Of a stretch of DNA of 46,273 bases, positions 8,708-17,625 are shown piece after piece. The notes under the pieces are model-generated. The model did not search any database. It had not been told where the DNA came from and saw only the letters and a list, made by a program, of their open reading frames with translations. Positions within the stretch are counted from its first letter, which is position 1. Each line of letters starts with the position of its first letter. The stretch lies in the NCBI GenBank assembly GCA_035301485.1, contig DATGUF010000030.1, positions 1-46,273 of the forward strand, written 5' to 3'. A program made the translations under genes and the position numbers. This DNA is from CALEAR01 sp035301485 (lineage in GTDB: Bacteria > Pseudomonadota > Gammaproteobacteria > Pseudomonadales > Alcanivoracaceae).

Positions 8708-10225
8708 ATGACACAGATTCGCCAAGACGACGTTATCCAGAGTATCACTGATGCGTTGCAGTATATTTCTTATTACCATCCTGAAGATTTTATTAAGTCG
8801 ATCCATGAAGCTTACGAACGTGAAGAAAACCCAGCAGCCAAAGATGCACTCGCGCAAATTCTTGTAAACTCGCGCATGTCTGCTGTGGGCCACCGTCCAC
8901 TGTGTCAGGACACCGGAATCGTGACAGTGTTTTGCCGCGTGGGGCAGAACGCCACCTTTGATACAGATACCTCACTCACCGATATGATTAACGAAGGTGT
9001 GCGCCGCGCTTATACGCACCCTGATAATATTTTGCGTGCTTCTGTACTGGCAGATCCAGACGGCAAGCGCCAAAACACAAAAGACAACACCCCAGCCGTT
9101 ATTCATTTCGAAGTAGTGCCGGGCAATAAAGTAAGCTTTCAAGTAGCAGCAAAAGGGGGCGGTTCTGAAGCCAAGGCACGTTTTGCCATGCTTAACCCTT
9201 CAGATTCCGTAGTAGATTGGGTGCTTGAACAAATCCCTGTGATGGGAGCGGGTTGGTGTCCTCCTGGTATGCTCGGTATTGGTATTGGTGGTACCGCTGA
9301 AAAAGCCATGCTTATGGCTAAAGAATCACTCATGGAATCCATTGATATCCACGAGCTGCAAGCCCGTGGTGCACAAAACCGTGCCGAAGAATTGCGTTTA
9401 GAGATTTTTGAGAAAGTAAACGCACTTGGTATTGGTGCACAAGGTTTAGGTGGCCTTACCACCGTACTCGATGTGAAAGTGTACGATTACCCCACCCATG
9501 CGGCGAACAAACCCGTCGCCATCATTCCTAACTGTGCCGCCACTCGCCACGTTGAATTTGAACTAGATGGCTCGGGCCCAGTGCAGCTTGAAGCGCCAGA
9601 TTTAGATGTTTGGCCCGATATTGCTTGGGGTGATAGCGATAAATCTAAACGTGTGGACCTCGACAATATTACGCCAGAAGAAGTACAAAGCTGGAAGTCG
9701 GGCGATACACTATTGCTAAACGGTAAAATTTACACCGGCCGCGATGCCGCCCATAAGCGCATGGTTGATATGCTCGCAAGAGGCGAAAAGCTTCCTGTGG
9801 ACTTCACCAACAAGTTTATTTACTACGTAGGCCCGGTTAACCCTATGGGTGATGAAGTAGTTGGGCCCGCTGGTCCCACAACGGCCACACGTATGGATAA
9901 GTTTACGGGCACTATGTTACGAGAAACTGGTCTTATTGGCATGGTGGGTAAAGCTGAGCGTGGCCTAGACGCTATTAAAGACATTAAAGATAATAAAGCA
10001 GTGTATTTAATGGCAGTGGGAGGCGCAGCTTATCTTGTTTCCAAAGCCATTCGCAGTGCGCGCGTAGCGGCCTTTGAAGATTTAGGCATGGAAGCTATCT
10101 ACGAGTTTGAAGTAAAAGACATGCCCGTTACAGTGGCAGTAGATAGCGAAGGTGTCTCCGTGCACCACACGGCACCGAAGGTATGGCAGGCTAAAATCGG
10201 AAAAATTCCGGTAGTGCAAAGCTAA
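8708..10225 (+). CDS. fumA: Class I fumarate hydratase, iron-sulfur type
   Basis: A 505-residue TCA-cycle enzyme that interconverts fumarate and (S)-malate with an oxygen-sensitive [4Fe-4S] cluster. The three likely cluster cysteines are Cys66 (RPLCQDTG), Cys184 (GAGWCPPG) and Cys276 (PNCAATRH). The alpha domain precedes the beta domain (from about residue 330, with YVGPVNPMGDEVVGPAGPTT and GAAYLVSKAI), all in one chain as in FumA/FumB. Starts at ATG 8708 behind a GGAG ribosome site. The gene is monocistronic, with its own promoter-like -10 box and a strong hairpin after it. The letter of the gene symbol is a convention only. Confidence 0.93.
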   Translation: MTQIRQDDVIQSITDALQYISYYHPEDFIKSIHEAYEREENPAAKDALAQILVNSRMSAVGHRPLCQDTGIVTVFCRVGQNATFDTDTSLTDMINEGVRRAYTHPDNILRASVLADPDGKRQNTKDNTPAVIHFEVVPGNKVSFQVAAKGGGSEAKARFAMLNPSDSVVDWVLEQIPVMGAGWCPPGMLGIGIGGTAEKAMLMAKESLMESIDIHELQARGAQNRAEELRLEIFEKVNALGIGAQGLGGLTTVLDVKVYDYPTHAANKPVAIIPNCAATRHVEFELDGSGPVQLEAPDLDVWPDIAWGDSDKSKRVDLDNITPEEVQSWKSGDTLLLNGKIYTGRDAAHKRMVDMLARGEKLPVDFTNKFIYYVGPVNPMGDEVVGPAGPTTATRMDKFTGTMLRETGLIGMVGKAERGLDAIKDIKDNKAVYLMAVGGAAYLVSKAIRSARVAAFEDLGMEAIYEFEVKDMPVTVAVDSEGVSVHHTAPKVWQAKIGKIPVVQS

Positions 10226-10242
10226 ATATTAACGGCACGATA

Positions 10243-10288
10243 AAACACCCCCAGAGTTTAGTGTGATACTAAGCTTTTGGGGGTGTTT
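10243..10288 (+). terminator. Terminator of the fumarase gene
   Basis: AAACACCCCC (10243-10252) pairs with GGGGGTGTTT (10279-10288), and the inner TTAGT (10258-10262) pairs with ACTAA (10268-10272), giving a nearly continuous stem of about 20 bp. The T-run is short. Confidence 0.75.
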
Positions 10289-10305
10289 CGCTTAAAGGAG
10301 AAATA

Positions 10306-11160
10306 ATGAAGCACAAAACTCAGCGCTGGCCCTTGCTTGGAATGTTCGCCGGTGCAGCAATGTTAACGGGTTGTGCCACGTTAACAAATGTGTTCGGTGG
10401 GGTGCCTGCCCCCGAACGCGTACAGGGAATGAGTTACTTAGCCATTTCTAACCTTGGCGCTTTAGAAGGCAGTTGTTTGACACTATCACAGCACTATGAG
10501 CAAGGCACGAGGATGCTAGAAGAAGAGCTTGTTGAGCACATAGAGGCCTGTGAACAGCTAATTGAAGGTGCGCATAAAGAGCTGAATGCCCGCGTGAAAG
10601 CAGCGGAATCAGAAGCTATTTCAGCTTCGGTGCAGCAAGATTATGAAAGCTTCGCCGCACAGCAGCGCCAAAAACAGCAAAGAAAAAAGGAAGAGTGGCG
10701 CAAAGCGGAAGAAGAACGCCGAGCCGCCGCTGCGTTACAAGCTCAATTAGAAGCGGCCAAGCGCCAAGCAGCAGCAAGGCAAGCCGAGCTCGAGAAGAAG
10801 ATACTTACTACCGCCGTGCTTACCGCAGTGGCAGATATCGAAGACAAGCCCATTGCCCACAATATTAACCAACCATCGAAAACAAATTTAAAAGAGTTTC
10901 TCGCTTGCGTGGAATTGGCGTACCCTAACAAAGGTTACGATGTGAAAATGAGCGGCAAGCATTTAAGCATCGTGGTAAAGAAAGCCAGTTTACCGCGGGG
11001 TGATTTCCCCATAACCATGGCTTTTACCGAAAACCCAGAATATTGGCGTATGACACAACTTAAAGTGGCAGATATTGAAGCGCGCAGTGACGTGGATCGT
11101 TTTGTCCTGTCGCAAAATTTAACAGCAGAAAGCTGCCCGCGTGATGGGGGTTTGTTTTAA
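10306..11160 (+). CDS. Unrecognised lipoprotein with a coiled-coil middle
   Basis: A 284-residue predicted lipoprotein: the signal peptide ends in the lipobox LTGC with Cys23. Residues about 40-90 contain three cysteines. Residues about 90-165 are highly charged and rich in Lys/Glu/Gln/Ala, a likely coiled coil. A compact C-terminal domain of about 110 residues (from KTNLKEFLACVELAYPNKGY) ends in SCPRDGGLF. I do not recognise the family. The ribosome site AAAGGAG is 5 bases from the ATG. The SIMPL-domain gene follows 28 bp downstream on the same strand, so the two probably act together at the envelope; that is inference. Confidence 0.75.
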   Translation: MKHKTQRWPLLGMFAGAAMLTGCATLTNVFGGVPAPERVQGMSYLAISNLGALEGSCLTLSQHYEQGTRMLEEELVEHIEACEQLIEGAHKELNARVKAAESEAISASVQQDYESFAAQQRQKQQRKKEEWRKAEEERRAAAALQAQLEAAKRQAAARQAELEKKILTTAVLTAVADIEDKPIAHNINQPSKTNLKEFLACVELAYPNKGYDVKMSGKHLSIVVKKASLPRGDFPITMAFTENPEYWRMTQLKVADIEARSDVDRFVLSQNLTAESCPRDGGLF

Positions 11161-11188
11161 ATAAAGACAACAACAAAAGGTGAGCGAA

Positions 11189-11896
11189 ATGAAACAGTGG
11201 AAAACAGCAGCAGTACTGGGCGTATTATTGGCCTTAGGCTTAGCGTGGGGTGGCAGCTACATGAAAAGCGCCGCACAAGTATGGGAACAATCACAACGCA
11301 GCATTACTGTGAAAGGGCTAGCTGAGCGTGAAGTAAAAGCTGATTTAGCGATGTGGCCGCTGAAGTTCACAGTGAGCGCAAACACCCTGGCCGAATTAGA
11401 TACCCGTTTGCTAGCAGCAGAACAAAAAGTGCGTGCTTTCTTCAGGGAAGCAGGTTTAGCGGAGAAGGACATTAGCCAAACAGTGCCCCGCATTACCGAT
11501 GAGTATGCCAACCGCTATAACGAAAATAAGCCTGAAGAGCGCTATAGCGCAGAGTCTATTTTGTTGGTGCGCACCAAAGAGGTGGATAAAGTATTAACCG
11601 CCATGGCAAAAACAAATGTCTTGCTGCGTCAAAATGTGTTGTTAGCGCCTACATATGAGTACCGCACTGAGTTTTTGTTTACCTCATTGGAAGACATCAA
11701 ACCAGAAATGATCGCTGAAGCTACACAAGATGCGCGCACTGCGGCACAGCAGTTTGCACAAGATTCAGGTAGCCGCGTAGGCGACATAGTAACGGCCTAT
11801 CAGGGGTATTTCTCCATTGAAGACCTCGACGGTTACACTCCGCACATTAAGCGTGTACGTGTGGTAACCACCATCAAATACGGGTTAGATGATTAA
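11189..11896 (+). CDS. SIMPL (DUF541) domain protein, membrane-anchored
   Basis: A protein of about 235 residues with an N-terminal membrane or signal segment (residues 7-24) and a periplasmic SIMPL/DUF541 domain. The family pattern is visible in SITVKGLAEREVKADLAMWPL, here starting near residue 38, and in the tail KRVRVVTTIKYGL. Members are envelope proteins linked in some species to oxidative stress, signalling or outer-membrane function; the biochemical role is not settled. I place the start at ATG 11189 behind AAGGTGAG; the in-frame GTG at 11180 would lie within that ribosome site. It follows the lipoprotein gene and converges on recQ with a 14-bp gap. Confidence 0.85.
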   Translation: MKQWKTAAVLGVLLALGLAWGGSYMKSAAQVWEQSQRSITVKGLAEREVKADLAMWPLKFTVSANTLAELDTRLLAAEQKVRAFFREAGLAEKDISQTVPRITDEYANRYNENKPEERYSAESILLVRTKEVDKVLTAMAKTNVLLRQNVLLAPTYEYRTEFLFTSLEDIKPEMIAEATQDARTAAQQFAQDSGSRVGDIVTAYQGYFSIEDLDGYTPHIKRVRVVTTIKYGLDD

Positions 11897-11910
11897 GCAC
11901 ACAGGGCGGG

Positions 11911-13719
11911 CTAAGCCGGGTATTCATGGCGATGAATCACCTCGATGAAGCTTTGCCCATAGCGATTTAATTTTGTTTGCCCTACGCCGCTAATGCCTAA
12001 CAGCTCTTGTTCCGTTAGCGGCCTGTCCTCCGCCATTTGTATTAACGTGCGATCGTTAAAAATAATGTAGGGCGGCTTTTCTTCGGCTTTTGCTAAGCGG
12101 TTTCTTAACCCGCGCAAAGCTTGGAACAGTTTTTCATCATCAGGATGCAAATCGGCTGCGTGGGTGCGCGTGCGTGCGGTGTTAACAATAGGCTGCTTAT
12201 CGAGGCGTAGATAAATGGCCTCATCGCCGCGTAAAACAGGGCGGCAGGCTTCCTCAAGTTGTAGGGCGCCATAGGCTTCTAAGTTAACGCTAACAAGTTT
12301 TTGCGCCACCAGTTGGCGATAGATGCTGCGCCACATGTTCACAGATAAATCTTTACCGATGCCGTAAGTACTGATGCGATCGTGGCCAAATTCACGGATA
12401 CGTTCAGTGTTGGCACCTCTGAGCACTTGCACCAAATGGTTCACACCAAAGCGCTGCCCCGTGCGATGAATACAAGACAAAGCTTTCTGCACCGCAATAG
12501 TGGCATCCCACGTATCAGGTGGGTGCAAGCAGTTATCGCAATTGCCACATTCTCCTTCGGCCTCTTCACCAAAATAACGTAGTAAGAGCTGGCGCCGGCA
12601 AGTGGTGCTTTCACATAGGCCAAGCATGGCTTGCAGCTTGTGGTGTTCCTTACGCTTATGCTCCTCGCTACCGCTAGAGTCCGCTAACATTTTTTGCAGC
12701 ATTACCACATCATCAAAGCCATAGCTCATCCACGCTGTGGAAGGTTCGCCGTCACGGCCTGCTCGGCCTGTTTCTTGGTAATAGCTCTCAATGCTTTTGG
12801 GAATATCTAGGTGGGCCACAAAACGCACATCGGGTTTATCAATGCCCATGCCAAAGGCAATGGTGGCCACCATTACAATATTTTCTTCGAGTAGAAACTG
12901 CTGTTGGTGCAGGGCACGGTTTTCTGCGCTCATGCCTGCATGGTAGGGCAGGGCGCGAATACCTTGGCGGCTTAACCAATTGGCAGTGTCTTCTACTTTT
13001 TTGCGCGATAAACAGTACACAATGCCCGCTTGGCCAGGGTGCTCGTTTTGAATGAAGCGCAGTAGTTGCTCGCGGGCACGGTTTTTCTCGGTAATGCGGT
13101 ATTGAATGTTAGGGCGGTCAAAGCTGCTCACAAAGTGCTGCGCTTCCACTAAGCCTAGGCGCTCGGCGATTTCTACCCGCGTACGCTCGTCAGCGGTGGC
13201 CGTGAGCGCAATGCGCGGCACCTGTGGAAACTGCTCGATGAGTAGCGTGAGTTGTAAATAGTCGGCGCGAAAATCGTGGCCCCACTGGGCCACACAGTGG
13301 GCTTCATCGATGGCAAATAAATTAATGTTGGCGCGTTGTAACAGCTGTAACGTACGTGGCTGCACCAAGCGTTCTGGCGCTATATAAAGCAATTTCATTT
13401 CGCCGCGCAATAAGGCCTGTTCGGTAGCCACCACCTCCTCATAACTGAGGGTGGAATTAAGAAAGCCAGCGTTTACGCCCACTGCTCGCAGGGCTTCCAC
13501 TTGATCTTGCATCAGGGCAATTAAGGGAGAAATAACAATGGCGCTGCCAGGCCTAGCGAGGGCGGGTATTTGATAGCACAAGGATTTCCCGCCACCGGTG
13601 GGCATGAGCACTAACGCGTTATCACCAGCCACCACCGTGCGCACAATGGCTTCCTGTTGGCCACGAAAAGCATCGTAGCCAAAGGTGTTTTGCAGAATAT
13701 TTAAAGGTTGGTCTTGCAT
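11911..13719 (-). CDS. recQ: ATP-dependent DNA helicase RecQ
   Basis: A superfamily 2, 3'-to-5' DNA helicase of about 602 residues that acts in recombination and replication-fork repair. The Q-motif region (FGYDAFRGQQEAI) is followed by Walker A PTGGGKS (residues 40-46), DEAH at 138-141 with the RecQ aromatic loop AQWGHDF, helicase motif VI QETGRAGRDGE, the four zinc cysteines in the CRRQLLLRYFGEE and CGNCDNC stretch, the winged-helix RQC domain and a C-terminal HRDC domain. The start is unsure: ATG 13719 and GTG 13737 both lack a good ribosome site. It lies 47 bp after the TRIC-family gene on the same strand with no visible terminator, so they may share a transcript. Confidence 0.95.
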   Translation of the reverse strand: MQDQPLNILQNTFGYDAFRGQQEAIVRTVVAGDNALVLMPTGGGKSLCYQIPALARPGSAIVISPLIALMQDQVEALRAVGVNAGFLNSTLSYEEVVATEQALLRGEMKLLYIAPERLVQPRTLQLLQRANINLFAIDEAHCVAQWGHDFRADYLQLTLLIEQFPQVPRIALTATADERTRVEIAERLGLVEAQHFVSSFDRPNIQYRITEKNRAREQLLRFIQNEHPGQAGIVYCLSRKKVEDTANWLSRQGIRALPYHAGMSAENRALHQQQFLLEENIVMVATIAFGMGIDKPDVRFVAHLDIPKSIESYYQETGRAGRDGEPSTAWMSYGFDDVVMLQKMLADSSGSEEHKRKEHHKLQAMLGLCESTTCRRQLLLRYFGEEAEGECGNCDNCLHPPDTWDATIAVQKALSCIHRTGQRFGVNHLVQVLRGANTERIREFGHDRISTYGIGKDLSVNMWRSIYRQLVAQKLVSVNLEAYGALQLEEACRPVLRGDEAIYLRLDKQPIVNTARTRTHAADLHPDDEKLFQALRGLRNRLAKAEEKPPYIIFNDRTLIQMAEDRPLTEQELLGISGVGQTKLNRYGQSFIEVIHRHEYPA

Positions 13720-13766
13720 GCCATTAGTGTAACGCACCTAAAAAATGAAGGGGTGAGCGTGCTGCG

Positions 13767-14426
13767 CTATTCTCTGTCAGCCGGAGGCGCAGGATCGCTG
13801 TCTTCACGCCAGGAGCCTTCTTTGTATGAGAACGTAGGCAAAGACAGAGACCAACGAATGGCCGCCATGCGTAAGCCCATGCCTAAACAGAAGGAAGCAA
13901 TGAGGTTAATCTCGTGGTTAACATCAAAATGGATCAATGTTAAGTAGAACAGCGCCACAATTAGCGACACACTAGCATAGAGCTCTTTGTGTAGCACCAT
14001 GGGTGTTCTGTTACACAGAATGTCGCGCAAAATACCACCAAAAATACCAGTGGTGATGCCCGCCATAATAACCACCACAAGGGGGTAGTCGTAATCCAGC
14101 TTGAGGGCAATGTTGCAGCCGATCACGGTGAAAGCCACTAATCCCATGGCGTCGGTAAACAAGAATAAGCGGTGTAACCGATGCATGTAGCGGGCAATGA
14201 TGATGGTGAACAGCCCAGCAGGGATGGTGAGGTAAATGTAAATGGGGTTTTGCGTCCAGTTTACCGGGAAATTACCGAGCAACATGTCGCGCACTGTGCC
14301 ACCGCCTAGTGCGGTAATAAAGGCCACTAAGGCCACACCAAAAATATCCATATTGCGGCGGCCAGCCACGAGGGCGCCAGACATAGCCTCACCGGTAATG
14401 GCAATCATAAAAATATAGTCAAGCAT
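13767..14426 (-). CDS. UPF0126/TRIC-family membrane protein under a glycine riboswitch
   Basis: A 219-residue membrane protein with about seven hydrophobic segments and the two family repeats GGGTVRD (41-47) and GGILRD (130-135), as in E. coli YadS/YicG and the prokaryotic TRIC-type channels. The C-terminal 30 residues are polar. The ribosome site AGGAG is 5 bases from the ATG. The tandem glycine aptamer directly upstream argues that it moves glycine or responds to glycine excess, which agrees with the glycine transporter label often given to this family; transport itself is not shown by the sequence. Transcription probably continues into recQ. Confidence 0.88.
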   Translation of the reverse strand: MLDYIFMIAITGEAMSGALVAGRRNMDIFGVALVAFITALGGGTVRDMLLGNFPVNWTQNPIYIYLTIPAGLFTIIIARYMHRLHRLFLFTDAMGLVAFTVIGCNIALKLDYDYPLVVVIMAGITTGIFGGILRDILCNRTPMVLHKELYASVSLIVALFYLTLIHFDVNHEINLIASFCLGMGLRMAAIRWSLSLPTFSYKEGSWREDSDPAPPADRE

Positions 14427-14455
14427 GCAAGCTCCTATATAGAAATGTGCCGCTC

Positions 14456-14624
14456 CCGCTGTCCTGATTACCTGAGAGTTTCTGCGCTGGTACGCTTGCC
14501 CCTTCGGTGGGCTGCTCTAAACAACCTCTCTCCAGACGGCTATTAATTGGCATTGCAGTACATGGGCCTGAGCGTTTATGGGAGTTTGCGCCTTCGGCGG
14601 AGTGACCTCTCTCTCCTGCAATGG
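14456..14624 (-). promoter_or_regulatory. Tandem glycine riboswitch (gcvT type)
   Basis: Read on the minus strand, two aptamers follow one another. Aptamer 1 (about 14622 down to 14550) shows GGAGAGAG, then the hairpin GCCGAAGGC with GCAAACTCC, then CGCTCAGG. Aptamer 2 (about 14535 down to 14458) shows GGAGAGAG, the hairpin CCACCGAAGGGGCAA, then AAACTCTCAGGTA and CAGGACAGCGGG. These are the conserved elements of the tandem glycine riboswitch. The start of the TRIC-family gene lies 30 bases downstream. Whether glycine turns it on or off is not evident; there is no T-run terminator before the gene, so control at translation is more likely. Confidence 0.92.
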
Positions 14625-14630
14625 GCGCCG

Positions 14631-14659
14631 ATTATACAAGCAAATAGCGAGGATGCCAC
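14631..14659 (-). promoter_or_regulatory. Promoter of the glycine-riboswitch transcript
   Basis: On the minus strand a consensus TATAAT (14636 down to 14631) lies just upstream of aptamer 1. A GTGGCA at 14659-14654, 17 bases upstream, matches the -35 consensus at 4 of 6 positions. Transcription would begin within about 10 bases of the aptamer. Confidence 0.6.
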
Positions 14660-14742
14660 TGCCCGTGTGGTTTCGGTATACTGCGCCTGTGCAAATTCAT
14701 CGAATGTGGCGTGTTCAACCACGTAACAACATAGGAAATTAA

Positions 14743-15264
14743 ATGGCTATTACCCCCGTTATAAAAAGCTTTACTTGGCCGGTGGCTGAAGATGAGCAAG
14801 ATAAACATATTTTCAGCGAGGTAAACCAACAAGGTTGGCATGGCCTTCATGTGCCAGCAAAAAATAAAGAACCCAACTATTCTTTCAGCGTGGGGCACTA
14901 CCTAACTAAAAAGCATCCGGAAATTATTATTGTGGGGGCGCCCGAAAAAGTGGCGCAAAAACTGCTAGCGCAGGTGGCGTTGCGTGTACAAGCAATGGAT
15001 GAAAAATTGCTGCCGAACAAGCCGTACCGTAATTTTTTACAAGGGCTTGATGTGGCGTTTATCCCCGTGGCCATGCGCCACTACAACACCTACTTAGGCT
15101 TTAATAATTGGTTTTACGGCAGCCTTGAGCACGCTTACCCCGTGTTGCAGCTAGTGTGGCCGGATACCGCTGGGGTGTTTCCTTGGCAGCGCCGTTACGA
15201 TAAACGTTTTAAAGCATTACAGCCTCTGCTCGGCAAAGCGCCAAAAACCGTGGTGCTGCATTAA
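14743..15264 (+). CDS. DUF4262 family protein
   Basis: A 173-residue soluble protein resembling the DUF4262 family by NYSFSVGHYLTKKHPEIIIVG and the later LVWPDTAGVFPWQRRYD. No function is known for the family and I see no catalytic motif. It is transcribed on its own, divergent from the riboswitch-TRIC transcript, and converges on proS with a shared terminator-like hairpin between. A clear Shine-Dalgarno sequence is lacking (AGGAAATTAA lies just before the ATG). Confidence 0.75.
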   Translation: MAITPVIKSFTWPVAEDEQDKHIFSEVNQQGWHGLHVPAKNKEPNYSFSVGHYLTKKHPEIIIVGAPEKVAQKLLAQVALRVQAMDEKLLPNKPYRNFLQGLDVAFIPVAMRHYNTYLGFNNWFYGSLEHAYPVLQLVWPDTAGVFPWQRRYDKRFKALQPLLGKAPKTVVLH

Positions 15265-15298
15265 TAAAAAAGGCTCAATACTAAGTAGCATTGAGCCT
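15265..15298 (-). terminator. Terminator of proS (possibly both directions)
   Basis: AGGCTCAAT (15271-15279) and ATTGAGCCT (15290-15298) form a perfect 9-bp stem. On the minus strand it is followed by six T residues, fitting the end of proS; it may also stop the plus-strand DUF4262 transcript. Confidence 0.82.
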
Positions 15299-15307
15299 GT
15301 AGGTGGG

Positions 15308-17026
15308 TTACTGAGCTAAGTGTTCTTTCAACTTAGCGGCCACTTCATCGGCGGGCCAGTGGTCGTTGTCTGAAGCGGTGCGTAGGCGGAACTCTACGCG
15401 GTTTTCATCAAGGCCTTTTTCGGATACCACAATACGTTGTGGCATGCCGATTAACTCAGCATCGGCCAGTTTTACCCCTAAGCGCTCGCGTTCGCGATCA
15501 TCGTAGTACACGCTAATGCCAGCAGCGGTAAGTTGCTCGTACAGATTATCGCAGTATTCGCGCTCACGCGGGCTGCGGCGAATATTCACCGGAATGAGAG
15601 CTACATCGTAAGGGGTAATAGCTTGCGGCCAAATAATGCCATGCTCGTCGTGGCTTTGCTCAATTACTGCCGCCACTACACGGGTAACACCAATGCCGTA
15701 ACAGCCCATGGTCATGACGGAGCTTTTCCCGTTTTCATCTAGCACAGTGGCGTTCAACGCTTTTGAATAAGTGTCGCCAAGCTGGAAAATATGGCCCACT
15801 TCAATGCCTTTACGAATGGTGATATTGCCTTTGCCAGTGGGGCTTGGGTCGCCTTCCACCACAGTGCGCAAGTCAGCCACTTCGGGTAGGGCTACATCGC
15901 GCTCCCAGTTGATGCCCGTGTGGTGGAAACCTTCTTCGTTGGCGCCACTACAGAAATCAAACATCTCGGCCACAGTGCGGTCAACAATCATAGGAATGGC
16001 GAGGTTAACAGGGCCTAAGCTGCCAGGTGTTACACCGGTGGCCTCTACAATTTCTTCATCGTAGGCAAAGCATAGCGGGCTCGCTACTTGTGGCAGCTTC
16101 TCCGCTTTAATTTCGTTAAGCTCGTGGTCGCCACGTAACAGTAAGGCGATTAAGCCACCACCAGTTTCTTCGCTCGCTTTAACAATAAGCGTTTTAACGG
16201 TTTTTTCAGGCGCAATATCGAGGTGCGCGCAGAGCTCATCGATGGTCACAATGCCTGGGGTGGCTACTTTCTCTAACTCAGCCGTGGGGGCTTCGCGCTT
16301 GCCGAGAGCTACGGCTTCGGCCAATTCCACGTTAGCGGCATAATCAGAGCCGTCGCAGAAAGCAATGTCGTCTTCACCTGAATCAGCGAGTACGTGGAAC
16401 TCGTGCGAGGCAGAGCCACCAATGGAGCCCGTATCGGCTTCCACAGCACGGAAGTTAAGGCCTAAGCGGGTGAAAATACGCGTGTACGTGTCGTACATGA
16501 CATCGTAAGTAGCTTGCAGGCTTTCTTGTGTTAAGTGGAAAGAGTAGGCGTCTTTCATGGTGAATTCGCGTGAACGCATCATGCCAAAACGTGGGCGAAT
16601 TTCATCACGGAATTTAGTGTTAATTTGGTAAAAGTTCATGGGCAGCTGGCGATAGCTGCTGAGCGTGTTACGCGCAATATCTGTAATCACTTCCTCGTGG
16701 GTGGGGCCAAGGCAGAAGCCATTGTTGTGCCGGTCCACAAAGCGTAAAAGCTCGGGGCCATAATCCACCGCACGGCCAGATTCTTCCCATAGTTCAATGG
16801 GCTGCACCACGGGCATCATGAGCTCTTGGGCGCCGGCGCGGTTCATTTCTTCACGTACTATGTTTTCAACTTTTTGTAATACCCGTAACCCCGTGGGCAT
16901 CCACGTGTACAAGCCAGAGGCTAGGCGGCGAATCATGCCTGCTCTGAGCATGAGCTGATGGCTTTTAACCACCGCATCAGAGGGGGTGTTTTTTTCTGTG
17001 GCTAGTAAGTACTGGGAAACACGCAT
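15308..17026 (-). CDS. proS: Prolyl-tRNA synthetase, bacterial type with editing domain
   Basis: A 572-residue class II aminoacyl-tRNA synthetase that charges tRNA-Pro. The N-terminus MRVSQYLLATEKNTPSDA is close to E. coli ProS. Class II motifs are visible (PVVQPIELWEESGR; LGPTHEEV with RPRFGMMRSREFTMKDAYSFH; GCYGIGVTRVVAA). Residues about 225-400 are the inserted YbaK-like editing domain that removes alanine from tRNA-Pro. The C-terminal anticodon-binding domain starts near 475. Length matches E. coli (572). Start ATG at 17026 behind GAGAAG. It is a single-gene unit with its own terminator. Confidence 0.97.
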   Translation of the reverse strand: MRVSQYLLATEKNTPSDAVVKSHQLMLRAGMIRRLASGLYTWMPTGLRVLQKVENIVREEMNRAGAQELMMPVVQPIELWEESGRAVDYGPELLRFVDRHNNGFCLGPTHEEVITDIARNTLSSYRQLPMNFYQINTKFRDEIRPRFGMMRSREFTMKDAYSFHLTQESLQATYDVMYDTYTRIFTRLGLNFRAVEADTGSIGGSASHEFHVLADSGEDDIAFCDGSDYAANVELAEAVALGKREAPTAELEKVATPGIVTIDELCAHLDIAPEKTVKTLIVKASEETGGGLIALLLRGDHELNEIKAEKLPQVASPLCFAYDEEIVEATGVTPGSLGPVNLAIPMIVDRTVAEMFDFCSGANEEGFHHTGINWERDVALPEVADLRTVVEGDPSPTGKGNITIRKGIEVGHIFQLGDTYSKALNATVLDENGKSSVMTMGCYGIGVTRVVAAVIEQSHDEHGIIWPQAITPYDVALIPVNIRRSPREREYCDNLYEQLTAAGISVYYDDRERERLGVKLADAELIGMPQRIVVSEKGLDENRVEFRLRTASDNDHWPADEVAAKLKEHLAQ

Positions 17027-17160
17027 AAACTTCTCACGAATTAGTTTGTGACGATAACATCGTTGAAAATACTGGCTGATTGTAAGTAAAACAGGGGCAT
17101 TAGGCCAATAGCTTCAAGATAGGTTAAACAGAAAAGTAGAATAAGAAGAAAGGGTTTAGT

Positions 17161-17586
17161 ATGGCGCAAGGTACGTTGTCAGTACAAGAAGTGGAAGCGG
17201 TGATCCATGAAGGGTTGCCCGCCGCTAAAGAAATGGGGCTTAGTGTTGAGCGCATAGAAGGCCAAGAGGCCTGGGTGCGGCAGGCGTTTCAAAGCAACCA
17301 AATTCGGCCTGGTGGCACTATTTCAGGGCCCACCATGATGGCGTTGGCTGACGCAGCCATGTATGCCGTGGTGTTGGCTAATTTAAACGGCGAAAAAATG
17401 GCGGTGACACAAGATCTGCACATACGTTTTTTACGCCGCCCGCAGCCACAGGATTTATTGGCGCACAGTAAAATCGTTCAGCATGGGCGGCGGTCAGTTA
17501 TCATGGAAACGTTTATTTACAGCAGTGGCGACCTGACAAAGCCGGTGGCGTGGGTGACGGGCAGCTACGCCGTGCCCAGTAAATAG
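17161..17586 (+). CDS. PaaI-like hotdog-fold thioesterase
   Basis: A 141-residue single hotdog domain of the PaaI/YdiI acyl-CoA thioesterase group. The central helix region RPGGTISGPTMMALADAAMYAVV holds the usual substrate-site residues, with Asn/Asp-type catalytic positions in the GPTMMALAD stretch, and DLHIRFLRRP is the family strand that follows. The acyl group hydrolysed is unknown. It is divergent from proS and converges on a Sel1-repeat gene, with no pathway partner nearby. Confidence 0.8.
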   Translation: MAQGTLSVQEVEAVIHEGLPAAKEMGLSVERIEGQEAWVRQAFQSNQIRPGGTISGPTMMALADAAMYAVVLANLNGEKMAVTQDLHIRFLRRPQPQDLLAHSKIVQHGRRSVIMETFIYSSGDLTKPVAWVTGSYAVPSK

Positions 17587-17594
17587 GGAAGGGA

Positions 17595-17617
17595 GCAAGC
17601 GGCGTTGCACCGCTTGC
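17595..17617. terminator. Hairpin between convergent thioesterase and Sel1 genes
   Basis: GCAAGCGG (17595-17602) and CCGCTTGC (17610-17617) form a perfect 8-bp GC-rich stem with a 7-base loop, lying between two convergent stop codons. No T-run follows on either strand. Confidence 0.5.
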
Positions 17618-17625
17618 TGTGTGCA

